Shown here: in pieces, positions 1-4,157 of the stretch
Position numbering within the stretch: the first letter of the stretch is position 1
Layout: the number at the start of each line of letters is the position of its first letter
DNA from: an uncultured Clostridia bacterium
Lineage (GTDB): Bacteria; Bacillota; Clostridia; Oscillospirales; CAG-272
Assembly: GCA_904502055.1 (NCBI GenBank)
Contig: CAJGDZ010000061.1
Coordinates: 1-9,716, forward strand
Direction of reading: 5' to 3'
DNA: 9,716 bases
The notes under the pieces: model-generated
Databases searched by the model: none
What the model was told of the DNA's origin: nothing
Seen by the model: the letters and a program-made list of their open reading frames with translations, nothing else
Position numbers and translations under genes: made by a program

Positions 1-265
1 CTGGATCCTTGCCCGTTGCGAAGGAAAGGTTGAGGCAAACCTCACGCCCATCGGCTATACGCCCAAGGCTGAGGACATCAACATTGAGGGTCTTGAGGAC
101 ATCTCGCTTGACACCATCAAGGAGCTTCTCAGCGTTGACGTTGACTCCTGGCTTGAGGACGTTGCCAACATCAAGGAGTTCTACGCTCAGGTTGGCGACA
201 GAGTTCCCGAAACCCTTTACGACGAGCTTGCCGCTCTTGAGGCAAGACTTAACGCCGCAAAGTAA
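1..265 (+). CDS. pckG: Phosphoenolpyruvate carboxykinase (GTP), C-terminal fragment
   Basis: This is the last 87 residues of a gene that begins left of the window; the frame opens at base 2 and ends in TAA at 263-265. The fragment starts WILARCEGKV and continues with TPIGYTPKAEDINIEGL, VDSWLEDVANIKEFYAQVGDR and a charged helical tail ending LEARLNAAK. These match the C-terminus of GTP-dependent PEP carboxykinase, where this helical region closes the molecule. The enzyme interconverts oxaloacetate plus GTP with PEP plus CO2 and GDP in the cytosol; in anaerobes it often runs in the CO2-fixing direction (family knowledge). The catalytic P-loop and metal-site residues lie outside the window. Codons are strongly biased (CTT/CTC Leu, AAG Lys, GAG Glu), which suggests high expression. 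A strong terminator follows, so this is the end of its transcript. Identification rests on recalled family sequence, not a search. Confidence 0.88.
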   Translation, partial: WILARCEGKVEANLTPIGYTPKAEDINIEGLEDISLDTIKELLSVDVDSWLEDVANIKEFYAQVGDRVPETLYDELAALEARLNAAK

Positions 266-274
266 GTTAAAAAT

Positions 275-302
275 AAAAGGCAGAGATTCTTCTCTGCCTT
301 TT
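275..302 (+). terminator. Rho-independent terminator of pckG
   Basis: A perfect 12-bp stem (275-286 pairs with 291-302) has a TTCT loop and its 3' arm runs into a T-tract (299-303). It begins nine bases after the pckG stop. The stem core is AGGCAGAGA/TCTCTGCCT. The A-run on the left arm would also give a T-tract in the other direction, so it may back up the neighbouring minus-strand terminator. Confidence 0.9.
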
Positions 303-315
303 TCCTTGCATAAGA

Positions 316-343
316 AAAGCGCCGAAGATCCCTTCGGCGCTTT
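316..343 (-). terminator. Rho-independent terminator of the lipoprotein gene
   Basis: A second perfect 12-bp stem (316-327 with 332-343, four-base loop) lies just past the lipoprotein stop on the minus strand. Read on the minus strand the stem core is AAGCGCCGAAG and it is followed by TTTTCTTA. Read on the plus strand it is followed by TTTATTTTG, so it is probably bidirectional. Only 13 bases separate it from the pckG hairpin. Confidence 0.85.
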
Positions 344-349
344 ATTTTG

Positions 350-811
350 TTAGCTCAAGTAAATAACGATGGTATCACCGGCGGAAATGTCGGTATAACC
401 GTCAAGGTTGGCGTCCATCGGCTCTGCCATGGAAGCGTCCTTGGGGGCCTTAGCCAGGCTCCAGATCCAAAGGTGACCGGTGGAGGCGGCAAGATCGCCT
501 ACCGTGGCAAGCTTTCCGTTGGCATCGTAGGTAAGCTCGACCTCATACTCAAAGCCCATGAACTCCTCAAGAATGGCAAGAGGCGTGGTGGTCGCACCGA
601 TGTAATCGTAGCCCGTGTTCTCATCACTTGCATATTTTACCTCGCCATCGATGGAGTCCTTAACGATGATGTTGACGTTAAGCGGCTCACGCGGCACGTT
701 GTTCTCTGCGCCCGTGGTCGTCTCGTCATCCTTGGGACCGCCGCAAGCAACAAATGCCATACCTACCATCAAAAGAGCAAGAACCATACATAAAATCTTT
801 ACAGCCTTCAT
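350..811 (-). CDS. Small secreted lipoprotein, possible DUF4430-like domain
   Basis: This encodes a 153-residue protein with a clear lipoprotein signal: a Lys near the N-terminus, a hydrophobic stretch at residues 4-22, and lipobox FVAC with the lipidated Cys at 23. A short polar linker rich in Asp/Glu/Thr (about 24-45) follows, then a compact domain to the end. The domain has the pattern of DUF4430 (transcobalamin-like beta-grasp) proteins: a beta strand (LNVNIIVKD), a TTTPLAILEEF helix, YDANGKLATVG, LWIWS in place of the usual Trp/Tyr-Asn-Gly region, and a closing GDTIVIYLS strand. DANLDGYTD also looks superficially like an EF-hand/dockerin loop, but the position-12 acid is missing. It should sit on the outer face of the cytoplasmic membrane. 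The start is secure, with AGGAGGG at 816-822 five bases upstream. It has its own consensus promoter and a terminator, so it is probably monocistronic and well expressed. The DUF4430 assignment is tentative and the ligand is unknown. Confidence 0.8.
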   Translation of the reverse strand: MKAVKILCMVLALLMVGMAFVACGGPKDDETTTGAENNVPREPLNVNIIVKDSIDGEVKYASDENTGYDYIGATTTPLAILEEFMGFEYEVELTYDANGKLATVGDLAASTGHLWIWSLAKAPKDASMAEPMDANLDGYTDISAGDTIVIYLS

Positions 812-827
812 ATTTCCCTCCTGAAGT

Positions 828-884
828 TATAAATTTCTTTTCTTTATTATACTACACTCGCCTGTCTTTGTCAAGAAATTTATA
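828..884. repeat. 12-base inverted repeat framing the lipoprotein promoter
   Basis: TATAAATTTCTT at 828-839 is the exact reverse complement of AAGAAATTTATA at 873-884. The arms are separated by 33 bases. The distal arm overlaps the last two bases of the -35 box; the proximal arm lies at the predicted transcription start. This geometry would suit a looping or paired-site repressor, but the sequence is AT-rich and the function is inferred only. Confidence 0.5.
846..874 (-). promoter_or_regulatory. Consensus sigma-A promoter of the lipoprotein gene
   Basis: On the minus strand a perfect TTGACA (869-874) and a perfect TATAAT (846-851) are separated by exactly 17 bases. Transcription should start near 838-839, giving a leader of about 27 bases that carries AGGAGGG at 816-822. 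This is the strongest promoter match in the window. Confidence 0.92.
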
Positions 885-904
885 GATTTTGGCAGGCGTT
901 TTTG

Positions 905-1759
905 TTATATCGTTGCCGTCAGGTGACGCGCCACGTGACAACAGATGTTCACCGCTACGGGAAGCCCCGCGATATGCGTCGGGTAATGCTCGATCTTTAC
1001 GGCAAGCGCGGTGGTATCACCGCCAAAGCCCTGCGGACCGATGCCAAGAGTATTGATCTTTTCGAGAAGCTCCGCCTCCAGATCTCGGTAGCTTGGATCG
1101 GGATTCACGTCATCCAGATCTCTTGCCAATGCCTTTTTGGAGAGCACGGCAGCATAATCAAAGCTACCGCCCATACCGATACCGACCACAATGGGCGGAC
1201 ACGGATTGGAGCCGGCTTTTTTTACGGTCTCCAGGACAAAAGAAACAATATCCTCCCTGGTTGCCGACGGTGTAAACATCTTGATGGCGCTCATATTCTC
1301 GCTGCCAAAGCCCTTGGGAAGCGCAGTCAGCTTCAGCTTATCTCCCTCGCAATAGCGAATGTACGTGATCGCCGGTGTGTTGTCGCCCGTGTTGGTGCGG
1401 TCGAAAAAGGGATCGCGCACCACCGAGCAACGAAGCTTGCCTTCAAGGTACGCCTCACGCACGCCGTCATCAATGGCCTCGTTCAGCGTTTTCCCCGTCA
1501 GGTGGATATCCTTTCCGACCTCGGCAAACACAATAGCCATTCCCGTGTCCTGACATACGGGAACGTCCAGGCGCTCGGCAACGGCAATGTTGTCCTCAAG
1601 TACACCGAGCACCGAGGCGGCAAGCGCATGGCTCTCCTTTTGCTTGGCCGCGGCGAGTGAGGTTCCTACGCACGGGGGCAAAATGTGATTGGCTTTGATA
1701 AAAAGCTCCTTTACCGTTTGCGCCACATCCGATGACGCAAGAACTCTTACATTGTCCAT
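905..1759 (-). CDS. Class I fumarate hydratase / L-tartrate dehydratase, alpha subunit
   Basis: This 284-residue protein is full length for the alpha subunit of the two-subunit, oxygen-sensitive [4Fe-4S] fumarase/tartrate dehydratase family (TtdA/FumA N-terminal domain). Three cluster-binding cysteines are visible: C69 in VCQDTG, C187 in SNPCPP, and C274 in ICCHVARH. Other family signatures are NTGDNTPA (123-130), KGFGSENMSA (149-158), GIGMGG (193-198) and GFGGDTTALAV (244-254). Family members catalyse reversible hydration of fumarate to malate or dehydration of tartrate; the sequence alone does not settle the substrate. Activity normally needs a beta subunit usually encoded directly downstream, but here the next gene is a lipoprotein and no beta gene is in the window. 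The start codon lies inside yabQ (13-base overlap) and the nearest purine-rich site (AAGGA) is about 14 bases away, so translation is probably coupled to yabQ. Confidence 0.9.
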   Translation of the reverse strand: MDNVRVLASSDVAQTVKELFIKANHILPPCVGTSLAAAKQKESHALAASVLGVLEDNIAVAERLDVPVCQDTGMAIVFAEVGKDIHLTGKTLNEAIDDGVREAYLEGKLRCSVVRDPFFDRTNTGDNTPAITYIRYCEGDKLKLTALPKGFGSENMSAIKMFTPSATREDIVSFVLETVKKAGSNPCPPIVVGIGMGGSFDYAAVLSKKALARDLDDVNPDPSYRDLEAELLEKINTLGIGPQGFGGDTTALAVKIEHYPTHIAGLPVAVNICCHVARHLTATI

Positions 1760-2298
1760 TCTATATTTACAAATCCTTTTTTTGATAATGTTCTAAGTTG
1801 TTCCACACGCGCCTTCTGATATCTTTGCAGACGGCGCTCGTGTATCCGTTTTCCATACGTCACAAAGGGCTTGGCGATCCGTTTGCAAAAACCACGCCAA
1901 AGCCGAATAAGGGGTTTTACCAAGCGCGCGATCAGGAAAAGAATCAAGCGCGCAATTTTGTCCGAAGCAAGCATCGAAAAACGGCCACACGGCTTTTCTA
2001 TGCCGATTCGGTACAGAAAAAAACCTAAAAAGAGGGCCAGCACGGAAAAAGCGCGAATTCTCCCCTCGTTGTAGTAGAACAGGAGAACCATAAGCACCAA
2101 CCCGACAGCCAGACAAAAAATCACGTCCTGTAGCATCTGCAAAACCGTTTTCACCTTGCGGGAACCGTATTTCCTCTTAAACAGCCTTGCCAAAATACGG
2201 CACAAAAAGCAGATTACATCGCGTCCGAATGCGAGAAAAAAACCGCACGCAAACGAAAGAACAAGCAGGCGAAAAAGAACAAGCGGCTCGGTTTTCAT
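1747..2298 (-). CDS. yabQ: Spore cortex biosynthesis membrane protein YabQ
   Basis: This is a 183-residue basic membrane protein. Hydrophobic segments lie at about residues 7-25, 55-75 and 82-100, with a weaker one near 113-130; a long Arg/Lys-rich tail follows. The FACGFFLAFGRDVICFLCR start and the YYNEGRIRAFSVLALFLGFFLY stretch (75-96) match the YabQ family pattern of an N-terminal membrane helix followed by Asp-x-x-x-x-x-Arg, then Asn-Glu-Gly-x-x-Arg. In Bacillus subtilis YabQ is needed in the mother cell for spore cortex formation and sits in the forespore outer membrane (established). The ATG overlaps the yabP stop as ATGA (2295-2298), so the two are translationally coupled. Its 3' end overlaps the fumarase alpha gene by 13 bases. 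No divIC gene follows, unlike in Bacillus. Confidence 0.85.
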   Translation of the reverse strand: MKTEPLVLFRLLVLSFACGFFLAFGRDVICFLCRILARLFKRKYGSRKVKTVLQMLQDVIFCLAVGLVLMVLLFYYNEGRIRAFSVLALFLGFFLYRIGIEKPCGRFSMLASDKIARLILFLIARLVKPLIRLWRGFCKRIAKPFVTYGKRIHERRLQRYQKARVEQLRTLSKKGFVNIEWTM

Positions 2299-2582
2299 TT
2301 GACAAACCGAGACCAGAAGCTACGTTTTTCCTCGCTCGCGCCATCCGAATAATAAACGCCGTCTATTCGTCCCTCAAGTGAAACGATTCCACGCTCCACG
2401 TCCAAGACCTTCACACGAAGATCGCTTCCCTCGATCGTCATATCTCCAAGCGTTGTCAGCAAATGAACCTCCGTTTCGTCAAAGCCGATCACATCCTTCA
2501 CACCGTCAACGGTCATTTGCTTTCGATTGGTTACGCGGATCTCGTACATATTCTTATCCCGCAAGCCTTGTGCCTCGTTCAT
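2295..2582 (-). CDS. yabP: Sporulation protein YabP
   Basis: This encodes a 95-residue protein of the YabP/YqfC family. The signature is a beta-rich domain: EIRVTNRKQMTVDGVKDVIGF, then FDETEVHLLTTLGDMTIEGSDLRVKVLD, then GIVSLEGRIDGVYYSD. I place the start at the ATG at 2580-2582. The longer reading from a TTG at 2592-2594 is rejected because that codon lies within the ribosome binding site GGAGGGG (2586-2592), which is ideally spaced for the ATG. In Bacillus subtilis the yabP-yabQ region is transcribed by sigma-E and contributes to cortex formation (established for yabQ). Here a sigma-E-like promoter lies 28 bases upstream of the ATG. It overlaps yabQ by four bases. Confidence 0.9.
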   Translation of the reverse strand: MNEAQGLRDKNMYEIRVTNRKQMTVDGVKDVIGFDETEVHLLTTLGDMTIEGSDLRVKVLDVERGIVSLEGRIDGVYYSDGASEEKRSFWSRFVK

Positions 2583-2609
2583 AAGCCCCTCCAAATATCA
2601 GAATACTAC

Positions 2610-2638
2610 AATTTATGAAGGGGGGGCGGCGGATATGC
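2610..2638 (-). promoter_or_regulatory. Candidate sigma-E (mother-cell) promoter for yabP-yabQ
   Basis: On the minus strand GCATATC (2632-2638) matches the Bacillus sigma-E -35 consensus KMATATT at six of seven positions, and CATAAATT (2610-2617) matches the -10 consensus CATACAHT at seven of eight. The spacer is exactly 14 bases, the preferred length. Transcription would start near 2603, about 20 bases before the yabP ATG and upstream of its ribosome binding site. The -35 box abuts the rqcP stop codon. The spacer holds a run of seven C (minus strand). Confidence 0.75.
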
Positions 2639-2887
2639 CTATTGTTCGTCGATCACCTCGTAAAGGGTGTCTGCGTCATTCTTTCCAACCTGCTCACGCA
2701 CGTCCTTTACGCGAACGCGAAGCGAGCGCCCACCGAAGGATACCTCGATCTCATCTCCAACCTTTACCTGATATGAGGCCTTGACCGTGCGGCCGTTCAC
2801 GGCAATTCTTGCCGCATCACAAGCATCGTTTGCCACCGTTCTTCGCTTGATGATTCGCGAAACCTTTAAATATTTATCCAGTCTCAT
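2639..2887 (-). CDS. rqcP: S4-domain RNA-binding protein RqcP (YabO/Hsp15-like)
   Basis: This 82-residue protein is essentially one S4 RNA-binding domain: MRLDKYLKVSRIIKRRTVANDAC at the start, then an AVNGRTVKASYQVKVGDEIEV beta section and a basic RSLRVRVKDVRE strand. In Bacillus subtilis the orthologue RqcP (YabO) binds stalled 50S-peptidyl-tRNA complexes and works with RqcH in Ala-tailing during ribosome quality control (established for that protein); Hsp15 is the proteobacterial counterpart. The assignment is supported by position, between mazG/hup and yabP as in Bacillus. The start is set by GGAGAG at 2891-2896, three bases before the ATG. A 20-bp hairpin ends three bases before this site and could limit expression relative to hup. 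Confidence 0.9.
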   Translation of the reverse strand: MRLDKYLKVSRIIKRRTVANDACDAARIAVNGRTVKASYQVKVGDEIEVSFGGRSLRVRVKDVREQVGKNDADTLYEVIDEQ

Positions 2888-2899
2888 TTTCTCTCCAAT

Positions 2900-2942
2900 A
2901 GAATCAGGCAGACAAAGCGTTTCGCTCTACCTGCCCGATTCT
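2900..2942 (-). other. Long RNA hairpin between hup and rqcP
   Basis: On the minus-strand transcript the arms 2942-2923 and 2919-2900 form 20 consecutive pairs around a three-base AAA loop, 16 Watson-Crick and four G-U. On the plus strand those four positions would be A-C mismatches, so the fold fits only the hup-rqcP transcript. It begins 16 bases after the hup stop and ends three bases before the rqcP ribosome binding site. It has no clean U-tract, only AUUCUAUU. Possible roles are leaky terminator, 3'-end stabiliser for hup, RNase III site, or translational damper for rqcP. Confidence 0.8.
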
Positions 2943-2958
2943 AATCATTCTTTACCGA

Positions 2959-3231
2959 TTACTTAATGGAATCCTTAAGGCCCTTACCGGCTACAAAAGC
3001 GGGGGTCTTGGAAGCGGCAATCTTGATAGCCTCGCCGGTCTTGGGGTTACGGCCAACTCTCTCGCCACGGGTCTTAACCTCGAAAGTACCGAAACCGATG
3101 AGCTGAACCTTCTCGCCCTTCTTAAGAGCGTCTGCTACAACGGTGGTGAAGGCGTTAAGAGCTGCCTCTGCGTCCTTCTTCTTGAGATTTGCGGAAGCTG
3201 CGATTGCTTCAACGAGCTGTGTCTTGTTCAT
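2959..3231 (-). CDS. hup: DNA-binding protein HU
   Basis: This is a 90-residue HU-family histone-like protein, the usual length. It begins MNKTQLVEAIAA and carries the helical dimerisation half (DAEAALNAFTTVVADALKKGEKV), the hinge LIGFGTFEV, and the DNA-binding arm with GRNPKTGEAIKI (about 61-72) followed by the conserved KTPAFVAGKGLKD tail. HU dimers bind and bend DNA without strict sequence specificity, favouring distorted DNA, and help compact the nucleoid. The start is the ATG at 3229-3231, preceded by AAAGGTG; an in-frame extension to 3258 is rejected because it covers that site and adds residues absent from the family. It is transcribed from its own sigma-A promoter in an A-tract-rich gap, so it probably begins a new transcript inside the cluster. 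Codon use is highly biased (AAG, GCC, CTT), consistent with strong expression. Confidence 0.96.
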   Translation of the reverse strand: MNKTQLVEAIAASANLKKKDAEAALNAFTTVVADALKKGEKVQLIGFGTFEVKTRGERVGRNPKTGEAIKIAASKTPAFVAGKGLKDSIK

Positions 3232-3256
3232 AATCATGCACCTTTCTTTTTTTCGC

Positions 3257-3268
3257 ACCGCAAGCGGT
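3257..3268. repeat. Short inverted repeat in the hup leader
   Basis: ACCGC (3257-3261) and GCGGT (3264-3268) form a five-base-pair inverted repeat with a two-base centre in the predicted hup 5' leader, between the promoter and the ribosome binding site. Both sides are A-rich on the minus strand. It could form a small leader hairpin; no function is evident. Confidence 0.4.
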
Positions 3269-3279
3269 ACTTTTTTCTT

Positions 3280-3308
3280 ATTATATCATCTTTTTTTTGA
3301 AAAATCAA
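3280..3308 (-). promoter_or_regulatory. Sigma-A promoter of hup
   Basis: On the minus strand TTGATT (3303-3308) and a perfect TATAAT (3280-3285) are separated by 17 bases. Transcription should start near 3273, giving a leader of about 40 bases. Upstream DNA (3313-3359) is very AT-rich with repeated A-tracts, as in UP elements. Confidence 0.85.
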
Positions 3309-3350
3309 GGGGTTTTTTTGCATTTTTACCAATTTTTTATGAAAAATCTT

Positions 3351-4157
3351 CTATTTTTTCTTTATTTTACCCCAAATAGCGTCCAATTCCTCCAAAGAGC
3401 AATCTGCAATTTCCTTTTTTTGTGCAAGAACCTCATCCTCCACCTTATGAAAACGGTCAATGAATTTGTCCGTTGCCTGCTTCAAAGCGTTTTCGGCGTC
3501 CACGTTCAGCTTTCGGCAAAGGCTGGTGATGCTGAGAAGAAGGTCACCTATTTCCTCGGTAATATCCTCCTGCTTACCCGTTTCCATTGCCTCAGACACC
3601 TCAACCAGCTCCTCGGAGATTTTGTCCATCACGCTCTGTGCATCCGGAAAATCAAAGCAAGACGCCTTCTTTCCCACCTTGGATGCGCGCATCAGCGCGG
3701 GAAGCATGGGCGGAATGGCCGTCAGCTTATCCGTTACGGTCTTTCGGCTCTTTTCGTCGCTCTTGATGGCCTCCCAGTTTTTTAAGACCTCCGAGGAATT
3801 TTCCACGTTCACATCCGCAAACACGTGAGGATGACGGTGGATGAGCTTCCTACAGATCTCTGTGGTCACGTCATCCATATAAAACTGCTTATCGTCCTCG
3901 GCAATCTGCGTATGAAAGACCACCTGAAGCATTACGTCGCCCAGCTCCTCGCGCATAAGCGTCGGATTCTCCGTATCAATTGCCTCGATAACCTCGTATG
4001 TCTCCTCGATAAAATCGTTTCGTATGCTGGCGTGCGTTTGCTCACGGTCCCACGGACACCCGCCCTCACCGCGAAGGATGCGCACGACCGTCATAAGATC
4101 GTTAAAATCATATTTCTGCTTCAACAGAAGCTCCTTGATTGTATCCTCTCTGTTCAT
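3351..4157 (-). CDS. mazG: MazG nucleoside triphosphate pyrophosphohydrolase
   Basis: This 268-residue protein has the two tandem MazG all-alpha NTP pyrophosphatase domains. The first has GGCPWDREQTHASI (32-45), the EETYEVIEAID metal-binding helix (51-61) and EELGDVMLQVVFH (70-82). The second has EELVEVSEAM (182-191) and EEIGDLLLSI (201-210). The acidic EExxE and ExxD patterns that bind Mg2+ are intact in both. MazG hydrolyses (d)NTPs to monophosphate and PPi, cleansing damaged nucleotides and, in E. coli, affecting ppGpp levels (established). The Bacillus orthologue YabN carries an N-terminal tetrapyrrole-methylase domain; this one does not. The ATG at 4155-4157 is preceded by AAAGGA at nine bases and lies 50 bases inside the flippase reading frame. 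The next internal Met (22) would cut into the domain, so the overlap is likely real. I see no clear terminator downstream. Confidence 0.95.
   Translation of the reverse strand: MNREDTIKELLLKQKYDFNDLMTVVRILRGEGGCPWDREQTHASIRNDFIEETYEVIEAIDTENPTLMREELGDVMLQVVFHTQIAEDDKQFYMDDVTTEICRKLIHRHPHVFADVNVENSSEVLKNWEAIKSDEKSRKTVTDKLTAIPPMLPALMRASKVGKKASCFDFPDAQSVMDKISEELVEVSEAMETGKQEDITEEIGDLLLSITSLCRKLNVDAENALKQATDKFIDRFHKVEDEVLAQKKEIADCSLEELDAIWGKIKKK

Noticed and set aside
347..793. 148-codon plus-strand open frame opposite the lipoprotein gene
   Set aside because: The minus-strand gene has a lipobox, ribosome binding site, promoter and terminator; the plus-strand frame has none of these.
859..898. 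CGCCTG/CAGGCG inverted repeat followed by five T on the plus strand, as a terminator
   Set aside because: The stem is only six bases with a 28-base loop, the T-tract is on the plus strand where no gene ends nearby, and on the minus strand (fumarase direction) there is no T-tract.
902..1660. 252-codon open frame on the plus strand opposite the fumarase gene
   Set aside because: It lies wholly antisense to a gene with intact cluster motifs, has no family-like motif and no good ribosome binding site; it is a shadow of codon bias in the real gene.
1922..1957. Repeated AAGCGCGC-type words inside yabQ as a possible DNA repeat
   Set aside because: Only two short copies, explained by repeated Ile-Ala-Arg-Leu codons in a basic amphipathic stretch.
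2583..2594. Longer yabP start at the TTG at 2592-2594
   Set aside because: That codon is part of the GGAGGGG ribosome binding site serving the ATG at 2580-2582.
3232..3258. N-terminal extension of HU by nine residues
   Set aside because: HU proteins start at MNKxxLV; the extension covers the ribosome binding site.
3297..3785. 162-codon plus-strand open frame opposite mazG
   Set aside because: It begins in the A-tract promoter region of hup, is antisense to clear MazG motifs and has no recognisable domain.
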